This document shows, in pieces, positions 45,314-58,600 of a stretch of DNA of 64,000 nucleotides (its first letter is position 1; each line of letters opens with the position of its first letter). This DNA comes from Dendrophyllia cribrosa (Eukaryota; Cnidaria; Anthozoa; Scleractinia; Dendrophylliidae), in contig JAJLRJ010000001.1 in assembly GCA_024195265.1 (NCBI GenBank), forward strand, positions 3,939,562 to 4,003,561. Direction: 5' to 3'. A program made the position numbers and the translations under genes. Below the pieces are notes generated by a model. That model was not told the DNA's origin, made no database searches, and was given only the letters and a program-made list of their open reading frames with translations.

Positions 45314-48300
45314 CTGAGTGGAGAGTCATCCCCCATTAAAGTACATTTATGTGAATTAAAAAAAATGAAAGCGCTCACACATGGCAATTAGAGTGTGGTA
45401 AAACCAAAACCAAAGTAATTATTCTGGCCAATCACAACAGACGCAGACAATCCAATGAACCAATCAGAACTCATAGCATATACATCTAGCCAGCGCCAAG
45501 CGCGGGAAAACGCGTGCAAGCAAGTCATGATTGGTTTTGGTTTTACTTCTGATTGGTTAAGAAAGTGGCGCGAGATATTTTAGCCAATCAAAAAGCGTAG
45601 CAATGCAAAACCAAAGCAATCGAAAAATTACTTTGGACACTCAACTTAAAACCGCTTTAATACCCAAAAGATTTGAAATATGATTTGAATAATTTTTGCT
45701 ACCATTTTGGAGAATGATGTAAATATAACGACAACATGTGTAACAAACCTGACGGGTGACAGACTGAGCGAATCTGTCTTGCCTTTAACCTTCCTTGCCC
45801 ACTGTTTTCCGTTATCACTGGTCTCTGGTGTCCCAACTTCCCTTGGACTGCTTGGAACTGCGTGCTGGGGTTTGATGTTCAAAGGAACTGGGCTCTGCTT
45901 CGCTTTAGCCACTTTAAGCGGAGCTAACTGTGTTTCTGTTGAGGGGGAGGGTGGCTTGATCTCCACAGGTGTGGGTTTGTAAGTATTGTTAAGTCGTAAC
46001 CTCTCTGGCATTGTTTTGCATTTGATTGGTGCCAGTGCTGATGTGGTACCACCTGATGCCCGTACAATAGGTGACATTTGTTCCTAAGAGAAATGAAAGA
46101 AAATAACTTAATTAGCACTATATGGTAGCAAAGACCAACTTCAAACGTTAACAGGAAGAGATAATTATTGAAAGTATTATACATTGTACTCACTATAACA
46201 ACAACAACAACAACAACAATTTTATTTCATTATTAATAAAACGATATTTTAAAACATTGGCAACCCGCAGTTAGCATAGCTAATCGAGGCGGGTTGTCAA
46301 AAATAAGAACAAAAATTAACATTAGCTCTTAGTATTGTCTTCTCATTGGCTAAGGGTCTACAGTTAATTCTGGAAATCAGCTCACCCTACAGATTATTCA
46401 CTAATATGCAAGCAGATTATTAAATAATCTGTAGAGTTGCGCGCGCAATGCATGACTTCCAAGAGCAATGTCAAGTTCACAGGCGGTGAATTATGTTTTT
46501 GTTGGAAAATAATTAATTGTGTTCCGTGCTTAATACAAGTTTGCACGTTACTAGACCATTGCAACCTGCAGAATCAGCCAATCACTCTAAAAAATTAGTC
46601 AAACTTGTTAATACGAACGCCGAAGAGATCACGGAAACTGTCGGTATAAACGGGGTGTCCGTATCAAGCGCGTTCTTATGAATGACGTAATTTAAGCGTT
46701 CTGTTGTTGTTACGGAAAACTGCAGTAAATTATCACAACTATATGTTAACTTTTAACCCTTATTAACCCAAATTGTCCGTATTAACGAGGTAACGTTGTA
46801 TCAGATCGTTTTAGTCTGGACGGGAAAAACTGTCCGTTGTCCGTATTAACGGGGGTCCGTATTAAGCATGCAAATTTTAGAGAAAGTGTATGGGCTTTCG
46901 GCCGGGACCAGGAAAACTGTCCGAAATTATGGGGTTCCGTAATTAAGCGGGTGTCCGTAAAGCAGGGTTCGACGGTACATAACATAAAAACTCTGGTTCC
47001 CATGGTGACATCAACATAGCCTGCATAGCAGGTGCCGGTCTATTTATGGGGCGAAATTTCGAGGACGTGCGCGCGAGGGGAACACGCAAAGGGGAGAGGT
47101 GGCGCCTGCAGCGGAGACCCTAGTTTTCTGGCTTTTTTTACATTTTCTGAGAGTGCGGAAAATTCCCATTGGCTTAGAGCGCCGCTTGGAAGTTTATCTC
47201 TTCTCCCTTTTTCCCCTCGCGCGCGCGCGTCCTCGAAATTTTGCCCTATAAATAGACCGGCGCTTCCTATGCACGCTAACATCAAGAAAGCATACCTCGA
47301 AACTAAACCTGGGCAGGATGGGCGGCCGTTTTGGGTTGTTGTGATTAATATCCTCAGGTGGGACAGGTGAGCCTGGTATGGGTGTAAGTGCCATCTGAGG
47401 AGGGTATCGACTGTCCTCCTCGCTGCTATATCCAGCAGCATCACTTTCTCCATTCATAGTGGAATGCAGGCAATCTAAACAATAGCACTATCAGTGAGCT
47501 CGTTACTTGCTATGACATGTACAAGTTCATGTAGCTTACTCTGAACATTACATGGGATTTGTTTTACTCTTTTCGTTTTCCTTAGCAGTAAAATATGACT
47601 AAAAACTAAATGGAAGTAATAAAGAAAGAGAGATCGTAATGAAAATGAGAAAGATGTTATGTTCATCACCCAAGCGTCGCGTGGGACAAAGAAAAATATC
47701 CGAGTCCCTGACAGCAATTGAACATATGACCTTCCGCACGACCGGTCGGATGCTCGAACCACTGAGCTACGAGAGACTCGTCGCGAGCCAGGCCATATAC
47801 TAGGTTCACACACTGGTCGGATGCTCTAACCACTGAGCTACGAGAGACTCGTGGCGAGCCAGGCCATATAGGACATGCGTCCTATGTACTGTTAGGATCA
47901 GCAAACCGTCATGTGAGGTGACAAATAAGAAAGATGGTAAATGCTACGCTCCGTAATGAAAATGATCGTGTTTAAATAAAGGTTTTTTTTTTTTTAAATA
48001 ATGTTCATCATGTCATGTTCCATTCCTGTCGAGGACTCGCATTTTTTTCTGTCTCACGCTCGTGACATGATAAACAGTACTTCTCATTAAATGGAAGTAT
48101 CTGCTAACCATGTGGATTGTTTCATTTGATTTGATTTTCATTTACAGGGGCATGAAGTGTCACTGGGATTTTCACCATATTTGGTCAAAACCATATGTTT
48201 ATGGTGGTTCTAACTTTACGTTTATTGATGAAATTCAAAGTATAACCGACCATACATATCTGTATGCATTCACATGGTAGCACTTTCCAGTGTTGCTGTT

Positions 48301-50525
48301 AGTAGAAATTATGGTGGTTTTAACGTTTGAGTCTGTGGATGAAACACTAGCATGTGACTATCCTTTTCTGTGGTACTGTTTGTTATGCTGTACAAGGTGG
48401 TTCTTACTTTTGAGTCTGTGGATGAAATCCTAAAGGGCGACCAATCAGATGAAAGTTACAGAGCATGTCTTGCCGCGTGAAGCAAAGAAAATAGGAGCTA
48501 GAGGTCTGCATGCAAGCTAATGTTTCCAGTGACTTGGATTGTTTTCATTGCCTCTCAGAATTTGAATGTTCCAGTCTTGAATGTGGGAATTCTTTTAAAT
48601 TGGAACTAAATGGGTCAAGTTTACTTGAAACCAATCAAAAGCATGTATTAAGTAGACAGATCTGTGTAGCACCGTACACTACTGGCTGTTGTTTCTCAGA
48701 CATCATACTTTAGAGGGTCACAGATGCCACCAAATGTTGCCTGTTTTGTCTGACTAATTTATGACAAAGACCATTTAGAGGTTGTTGATCTTACAAGGTG
48801 ATGCCGGGGGTGTTATACTGGGCCATGCACTAACACCTTGCAGCACGGACACCATGTCCCCTGTACAGAAAATACCTTAAACATTAGTCATGCAAGTTTA
48901 AAGTGAAATAAAATACCTTAAACAGTAGTCATGCAAGTTTAAAGTGAAATAAAATAGCTTAAACATTAGTCATGCAAGTTTAAAGTGAAATAAAATACCT
49001 TAAACATTAGTCATGCAAGTTTAAAGTGAAATAAAATACCTTAAACATTAGTCATGCAAGTTTAATGGAAAATAAAATACCTTAAACAGTAGTCATGCAA
49101 GTTAAAAGGAAAATAGAAATAAAAAAAATGACAGAGATAAATTAAAGAAATTTAATATTATTTAAATCTAGGCAATGTCAGCATAACAATTATGTAAATT
49201 GTTGCAAAAATACAAATTTTTTGAAGGGTTAGTGTTTTTAAACACTAACCCTTCAAAACGCGCTGCAACACAAATCAAGGACAGTGAAATTCAGTAGCAG
49301 TAAACACCAACATCACAAAACATTATTTTCTTGAATAATCCCAACTGGTGGCATGGAAGGTTTAATGTTTAACCTTGGTTTCCACTAGCAACGTAAATGT
49401 AATCAGAATCCCAAGAACCTTACGATCTGGTGGAAATCAAAACCACATAAGTGGATACATGTAGTAAGCGACGGGAGCAGAAGTGGAATCAGAAGAAAAA
49501 GGAAACCTTCTGATCCTTTCGACTGCAATTCCATCAAGCTTCCAATTGCGTAAGGCTCCTTACACTTTCAACTCCGACTCCACTTTTGATAACGGACGTT
49601 GCTAGTGGGAACCAGCCCTTAATGTCCCACTCCTAATTTTTGGCTCAGTGACCTCATCACATTCAATGTTCCTGTTTTGGTGATGTGGTGTGAGTTTACC
49701 AGATCATACAATGTAATATAATTTTTTTAGCCAATCTTCTCACATATTTTTACGTCAGAGTTCAATACTTTTCCACAGAACAGTGTACATTATAAGACTT
49801 TTTGTCATCATGGTACGTACAATGTACCTCCATCCTAAATCTTCCCACCCTAAAGTTATAGCATTCAAATTCTGATCATGATTGTCATCTATGTTAACTA
49901 GACTTAGCATGAAGTGACTGGGCATATATCACTATTCCCTCAAGTAAGAGCACATTGTTCCAAAAAATACCCATTAATCCCCCTCCCCCCTGTGGTAGGT
50001 TTTTGGTTGGAACCTTCCACCCCCAGAGGGGTACTCTGGATTTAAATTGACGGGGATGTGTGAAGGATTTTTTGGGTTTGAAATTTTCTATTCCAGGAGT
50101 TTCTTGCGTGTTAAAGAACATTTTGGCAAGTATTTTTTGGGGGTGGCTTGAGTGAAGTAGGGATTTTTTGGGTATTGAAAACAAAATGTAGTACAACCTA
50201 GCTAGCTAACTTGTTACATCATTTAATCCCTTCTGGGTATTTTTAAGGTTTGAAAATTCAGCATGTGATTTTTGGGGTTTAATTTTGGTTCGGGGGATTT
50301 TATTGGGTTATGCTGGAAGCCCTAGGGATTTTTTTGGGTATTGATTTTTGCCCTCATTCGCACATCCCCGTCACCTTAAATCCGGGGTATCCCCATGGGT
50401 TCCCACCCCTTTGGAAATTCCAGTTTAGCATCATACTTTGCTTTCCAATAACCTTCTTCCTTGGGGTGGGTATGGATATTTAGAGGAACTGCACAAACTT
50501 GTTCATTGCATTTGATATATTTGCC

Positions 50526-50559
<34 letters not shown>

Positions 50560-53500
50560 ACTCCCTATAATGGGCTATACAGGGATGCTCCACCCGAAAG
50601 GGGTACCTCTTTTAGGCTGGCGGTATATGAAAGGGTAGGGATTTCACGAGTTAAAGTATATGAAAGGGTAGGGATTTCAGGAAGTATAGGAAAGAGTACT
50701 AGGAAAACACCGGTTGAAGTATAAAAAGGGGTAGGGAAAACTGCGATTTAAGTATTATAAAAAGCGCCTTTCAAAATATATCAAACAGACGCACGTATAT
50801 GAAAGGGGTGCCATTTTCAGTGAAAGGTATATGAATGGGGTACAATTTTCAATGAAAGGTATATGAAAGGGGTACCTTTTCTGTCAAAAAACGGTATATG
50901 AAAGGGTAAGGGTTTGGACCTTGGGGCAGAGCATCCCCGTTCAAAACTTTGTTGGGTACCCCCCCCGGGATATTTGCTAAATGTGACTTAATTCACAATA
51001 GCAGTATTTATTGCCAAGAAAACACATATATGTCTAACCTGCATCTGTATAACTGTTGTCCTCTTCACCATTCATCTCAACAAGAACCTGCACAGCTGCA
51101 GTGCCGGCAGAGTTGCCAAAAATCTCCTGCACCTCAGTATCGCTGAGATCAGCCTGAGCTGGCTGGGAACCAAAACCATTTGTTACTCCATTACGGACAC
51201 GATGAAAAGGTTGAACTGAGCCATCTGATCCATGTCTACTATTGTCAGGAATGCAAAGATTTTCTGCTGGCGATTCTACAAAATGCACAAAAAGTGAAAT
51301 TTGACACCTAAGTAAAAAATATAGCAATGAAACCACCATTTATGAGGTTTACCAAGCTTTTGTGATGATCGGAGAAACTAATCAAGTGTAAGTGTAAAGT
51401 GTCTGTTAGCCACCAAAACATTGTTTTTAATTTCATGAAAGTAATTAAGGGACACTGTCCCACCAAAATATCAAAATTGAATGTGTTAACTTAATTTCCA
51501 TGTTATATCGCCTAATGCCACCAAATATACAACCAAATTGAATAAAAAGATTCTATAGAGCAAAACAGAAGGGGCAGTTTGGTGAAAAAGTGCAGGATTA
51601 CAAGGTTGATTTTATGACAGGAGGTACTCAAGAAATCAAAGTTTCCATTCTGGTGAAATTTTGATTTTTTTAGTTGTTATTGACTCTTTTTAGTTTATAT
51701 TTCTTTGTGTTTATTACTTTTGACGATTTTTTTTTTCTGGTTATAATCATGAAAACACAATATTTCAGCGAAAACATCACAAAAATATTTAATAGCAGCT
51801 TCCATTGGAATGGCCACTCTTTAAAGGTAGCACCATCGTGCACAGTTAAATGCTTATATAGTTTTCCCTTGAACGCATGGTAACACTTTACGATTTCACA
51901 GACTGCCAGGACAGATTCAGAAGTTGGAAACATTTTTCTACATTACATATTATCTATTGAATAGTGCACAGCAAAGTAAAGTGCAAGAAATGACAGCTTA
52001 TATTAAAATATAAGCTTTCATTTCCCTGTGTCGGAAATTTCAACACTCAAGAAGAAACTTTACTGAAACTATAATAATTAAATATAGTTGTAATAATTAA
52101 TTCAAGCTTTTAATTTGTCAGTGGGACTTTTTTCTCTCAGTTTATAATGTAGCTATTAAGAATACAATTAAGTTTATTTCTAGATTTTAAAAGGTTATTG
52201 TTTGTTTTTTAATAAAAAAAACAATATATTCTGAACTATACTTGTATATGTTTCCTTATACAGCTGTTTCGAGAAAGGTTGTCGGAAAAAGCGCAAAAGT
52301 GCACGCGACAACCCCGAAAAATAATATGGGATATGATCAATGAATTTTAATAAGTCAAATAAATACATGAAACCTGCGATGCCTCGTCCGTACAGGGACG
52401 ATCTTAGATGGTGGGCCATTGGGATAAATAAGTTTTTAGGATATAGCGTGGATGACTACCCAAAATACCTTTCTGGATTGTCGCGTGCACTTTTACGCTT
52501 TTTACCGACAACCTTTCTCGAAACAACTGTAGTTGACTTACTGGCTAGACAGGACAGTCAAATTCACAAATTAAGATATCAAATGGATTTAATTCAACAT
52601 AAAACATACAATTTGTTATAAAATTACAAATGAGAGAATAACACTAAAATATAAGAGAGAATTAAAATATAAAATTAAGTATTCTCAGCTAAAATAAAAA
52701 ATAAAAAATGACTCAGAAATGGTTTCAAATAGAATGCACTTTATGTTGATATACTTTACTTCAGGCCAAAAATTACATGAACTACGCATAATTTTTGTAT
52801 ATAATATTTTACAGGTAGTACTCAAAAAGGTAAAAATCTAAAATTAAATAAACTGCTGGATGGTATGGGCCTATCCCTTCAACAATTAATTTATAAGATT
52901 ACGAATCTCACTGTTGTATCACTCCAGACCTATAACCAATAAACAAAAAAAATTAGATCTGAACATTAGAATTGTAAAAGTAGTGGCCCCCATTTAATTT
53001 TCAGAATTAGCAGCCATAAGTTAAGGGGCCTGCGACTTTCAGCTAGCAGCTTATAAATGTTCAGGTGGCCATTACTGTCAGACTGCTAAAATACACAAAC
53101 AATCCATTCTAAGGAAGTTATTGAATGCAGTAAATTCAACTGCAAAATTGGATGCTCTAAGATAAAATATGAAAGGAAGTAACATAACAAAATAATATTA
53201 TGTTTTTTACATACTTTGGTAGGCCAACATCAATATCAATATTTTAAGCTATTGTTGCATTGGATTTGCTTTTGAGGGAAAAATACATTTATTATTAAAA
53301 TTGCTTCCCTTCCAAATTTAAATGTTATAAAATCATTCTGTTCCATTCGGGAGGGCTGTTACTTTCTGCAAGGTCTTAACATTAATGTTACTTTCGGGTA
53401 GCTGTTACTGTCAGGTGCTGTTATTTCAGAATTCTATGGTTATAATCATATTTTTCTTCACATTTTCTTGAAGGTGGCCTAAAAGCGAACACACACATGC

Positions 53501-55602
53501 CAATTCTACAAACACTGACTTAGCTAAAAGACAAAATTATTCTAGATAAAAAAACGAACCTTTCTGCGAGTTATATTTTCAACAGTGTGCAAATGGTTAT
53601 AGCAAATTAAGTCAAATAATTTGTCATTGATTTTACAAGTTGCATACACGTTTATGTGTAAAAGCAAAAATGGCTCCCACTGTCAAGTGATTCTTTATAA
53701 ATATATAGATGCCTGTAACAACACATTACATAATAAAAATATTTATATCACTTACGTGTACTGTACAGTTCTCAAATGCAAGAAATGAAAACCACAGAGA
53801 CCAAAACAATCAACTCGTCAAACTGTACTCTTGAAATATTAAACAGAATTATATCGCATAATTTCAATGCCACAGTGAATACCAGTTACAGTATTCTGAC
53901 AGAATCCTAGCTCAAAAATCAATAATTAGACATTGAGACAGGTTGAATTACAGACATCGCTGACAAACAATATCATTTAAAGCTCAAAACCTCCTCATAA
54001 ATCCAAAGCCCTATTTCTTATTTACCACATAAGCCAAGCTGAAATTTTGTCTCCTTTTGAAAGAAAAATGCAAATTTATTTAGAATGGGTTTATTTCAAC
54101 ATTAATTTTTAAAACACAAACATATGGCAGATGAATTAAACAGACAATATGTCTCCCACTTATTAAAATGGAGGAAAAACTAATGAATAAAAATAAAATA
54201 GAGACAAAAATGTGACAGGATTGCATGGAAATTAATAGAGGCAAGGAAATTGCGCTCACTGCTGATAATTTTTTTTTTGGTTATAATTAAAGAGCTATTT
54301 TAGAACCCAAGGTTTGATCTTATCAAACTGTCATTTCAGAGAACTTCAGTGTTGTGTATTTGACAACACATTATCAACAATTCGTTTTCAAAAACATACT
54401 AATTTGCTTTATGACAGGTGCACAATTTGCATATTATCATGAAATGAAACTTAAGAAAAGCTTTCTCAGGAAAATAAAGAAAGATAACTTATAAATCCTT
54501 TAACCCTTCTACAAGCAGGATACCAATATATGAACACAGTAAGATAATTCCATAACTTACAATTTTACAATGGAAAAAACATATAAAAACAAAAACAAAA
54601 CAACAATAGACCACACATGCATTAAACTTAAAAGCACTGCTCAGTGACTTTCATTTGAAAAAATCACCCTTTATTAAGTTATAAGAAGTATTAAATGCCT
54701 GGTTTTCATTAGTGACATAAGCATGAGCAAAAGCATAAGTGGAAGCATACAGCACTTATGTCCGGTGAAAACAGGCCAGACATGGGCATTTTTACTGCTA
54801 AGCGCAAGCAAGCATTAGGATCAATCTTGTGCTTATGTCAAGGTTTGTTTTCACTTGATGCAAATGCTTAATTTGCGTTTCCTTAATATGAATTCTTTTG
54901 TTGCCAGTGAAAAGCAGGCTTAAGTAAGGTTTGATTACAGCAGGAAATTAAGTGGCTACATAAATACATCAATGGTATATTCACAATGTAATTATTCAAA
55001 AAGGCAGTCACTTTAAATACAGGTACACGTACATTGCTTGGTAGAGCTGTTAACCTATTTACCATTACTTAATTTATTACTGGTAAACTTGAACATTGTA
55101 CTTTTTAAAGAAATCAGTACTTCATGTAATGAACAAAACAAGGTTCGTTTTTAGAGCAGTTTTCAATTGAGTGTCGTAAAACCAAAACCAAAGTAATTAC
55201 TCTGACCAATCACAGCAGTCGTAAACAATCCAATGAACCAATCAGAGCTCGAAGCAATTACATGTCGGCGGCGCCACGCGCGGGAAAACGCGTGCGAGCA
55301 AGTCACGATTGGTTTTGGTTTTACTTCTGATTGGTCGAGAAAGTGGCGCGAGATTTTTTAGCCAATCACAAAGCGTAGCAATGCAAAACCAAAGCAATTG
55401 TGTAATTACTTTCGACACTCAATTGAAAACTGCTCTATTATAATTATTACTGTTCTGTTTTGGAGTTTTGGCACATTGTACTTTAATGATGTAAACAATT
55501 TTTAAATAATGACATTCTAAAAATAATATGTTATTACCCTTAAAAACAAGACCTAAAAACTCTGCTAGGCTCGCACTTTAATTTTACTCATAGGCTTTTA
55601 TT

Positions 55603-55671
<69 letters not shown>

Positions 55672-58600
55672 TTTTAATAATGTAAAATGAAATGAGCCTT
55701 TGACACTTAGGACATGCATTGTCAATTTATAGGTAAAGATTTTATCAATTTTAAATTATTTTTCAAATTTACCATTAATTTAACCATTTGATAGGGGAAT
55801 TTTGTTTTCAGAAATCAGGCTTTGGACTGTTTTATGTCACTGTCTTCCTTGTCATTTTGTCATGATTGTCACTGGTAAATAAACTAACTGTCCATCTGCA
55901 TATTTTGTAGTTATTACATTGTCTGCATAACACGTACAATGTATCAGTTGTCATGCAGTGGTAATCCTTCTCTGTGCATAAAGCTTATATTTTTACATTC
56001 TACACCTGTACTTTTGGGGTCCTTTTACCAGCTTGTACAGCATAATAATCAGCACAACAGAAAAGAACTACTCATTAATGTCACACGCAATTGAAAGACT
56101 GTTTATGTGGGAGAAAGGCCCAGGGGGTAAGTGTTGTTCAGGACCGGAATGCTACCTGCCACGTGGGAGGCCAGTCACTGGAGCTAGTGTCAACAAGTGG
56201 CATAGAAACCATGGATTGGCCGTCATTGAGTACAGCTGAGTTGCATGTACCTTATATGCCAAGCTCCTAGAGGGGTGACTAGCGAGGGGTAGTGGGTGTG
56301 GCCACCTTACTCAACCCAAGCTAAGGCAACCCAGGCATCGCTTCAGTGTGGGACTGAAGGGTTGTCGCCAGCAACACTTATCCCCCAAACCATTTATTGA
56401 AAAAAAAAACTTTATTAGGGAGCATTCATAATTTACCTAGAGGGGGGGCTATGATGATTTTGAGGGGGGGTCACTACTTTTCCCTACTTTGATTTAGGGG
56501 GGGCTGTGGAAAATTGCCAATAAAAATTACATCAAGCATGGGGGGGGCACCCATTTTTTCCCAGGAAAAAAGAAAATGAAAATATGCTGTTGAACGCTCT
56601 TATAATTCCTGTCTTTTATTTAATTACAACAAATACAATTTCTATGTTAATTTTTGTGTTATTTTTATTTCTGAAGAGCATGTCCATATTTTTAAAAGAG
56701 CCTACTGAAAACTGTTACAGCTGTTCATTTTTTTAAATATTTTATACAAAGATAGTTTTAAAAATATATTTTTTAGGTAGAAAGACAAGCCAAGCTGTGT
56801 GTTGATGTTGCCCTTTCTTTGGGGGGCATTTATGGTTGAAACAGTGTACAGTCCAGCACAGACTGGGGCACCGCAATTGAGTGGGGATGACATTAGAGAC
56901 AAAATGGGTTTGCTGGCTTATAAGTATAAAAAAGACTCAAGGTTGCTTGATGCCTTTAAAGAATTAAAAGATGACTTGTTGGATGACACAGCATGGCCAG
57001 TTGTCATGCAGTGGTTTGATGAAGATCATTAGCATCCTTTAAACAGATCTTCATTTAAAAACACTGCACTGACAACTGGCCATGATCTATCAGATCATTA
57101 GCTTCTAAGAGACTACTTTCTCTCCAGTACCAATTCAGATAATTTAAGTTATTATCAGCCAATAATTCAATCAGCTTTCTCAGGAATGTCCAAAAAACAT
57201 TTTTGAATTAAAATGCATAGAGATTTAATTGTACTGAACATTATATTTTCATTTCATTAGTGCAAGTTGTTACTGATTTACTATGTTAATTACCAGTTAA
57301 TAAAGCTCAGTAAGCACAGTATACCTTTCACAAGACTTTGAAATGGCTAAGGGTGAGTTAGACAAGTGGTACTTATGTGCTGGGGGAGGGGGGGGGGGGG
57401 GGGGGCTATGATATTTTCTTTTGATAAATCAGCATCGCTTGAGGGGGGGTCAGGAAAAAAATCCTGAGATAATGAGGGGGGGCTTTAAAAAATGAAAGAA
57501 AAAATTAAGGAAATCATCATAGCCCACCCTCTAGATAAATTATGAATGCTCCCTTATTATTACACAATATACACGAGCTAGGGGGGTAACCTCGGTTTGG
57601 TGAAAATATAAGGAAAATGCGGTGGGTGGGAGGGTAATAAACAGTTGCCTTGTACAATGAAACTGAACTGAATGCGAAATAAACCACGAGCGATGTACAT
57701 TACCGAAAGTGACCGCGGTGAGGGGGCCTTAAATCTGATTGGCCAACAGACTGAGGCCTGTGCATGCTAACAGTGTACTTGGATGCTAAAAATATGTGGC
57801 AGCTCGAACACGTGTGTAAGTAAAACAAACTACAAGAAATCGATTAGCCGGATATAATGTGCTATAACCGAAAGGCACAAGGTTCAAATGAACTATAGTA
57901 ACTGTATATGCTATGGCAAAAACATTCAATATAGCCTTAATTTGAATGGCCACACTGTACTGCATTTGGTCCACACACTCAAAAGTTAGAACCACCTTGT
58001 GGGTAATTATAAATTGTTGGTGTTGCGGAAGCTTTTGTTCGCACTATTATGTTGTGGTGTCGGCATTGTTCATTGTCTTTTAAATCTTTTGTTTTACATC
58101 ACTTGGTGATTGCAACATCTGCAACTCAAAAGTTATAACCACCTTGTACAGCATAATAAACAAGCAGCACCACAGCAAAGTACTGCTCAATAGCTTTCAT
58201 TTGAATGGTCACATGCTAGTATTTTCCACAGACTCAAAAGTTAAAACCACCTTAACAGTTTCAGCTTTATTCACTGAGACTCAAAAGCTCACACACTTCA
58301 AGGATTGGCTCTGTGACTTTTACCTTTTCCTTGTGGTATCTGTGTGGCCAGAGGATTGTTTGGATCATGATCAATCAGTATCTGACAGCATGTGGAGTGA
58401 TGCCCCTGTTGAGCATACTGTAACGGCAATGCTCCGTGTTTGTCCTCAGCATCCTTGTCACTCCCAAGCCTCAGCATATGAGCAATACAATGGGCCTGTC
58501 CAGTTGCTGCGGCCCAGTGAAGAGGGGTTCTGAAGGTAACCAGTAAAAACACACACATGATACTAAGGGGTTTTTTTTCAATAAAATAAAGTTTACTAAA

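Noticed and set aside
45707..45982. Plus-strand ORF of 91 codons
   Set aside because: Antisense shadow of ANKRD55-like exon F.
47475..47813. 112-codon minus-strand ORF reading RRVSRSSVVRASDRSCGRSY
   Set aside because: It is the translated body of a tRNA-derived SINE, not a protein.
58144..58533. Plus-strand ORF of 129 codons
   Set aside because: Runs antisense through ANKRD55-like exon C and a dispersed repeat.
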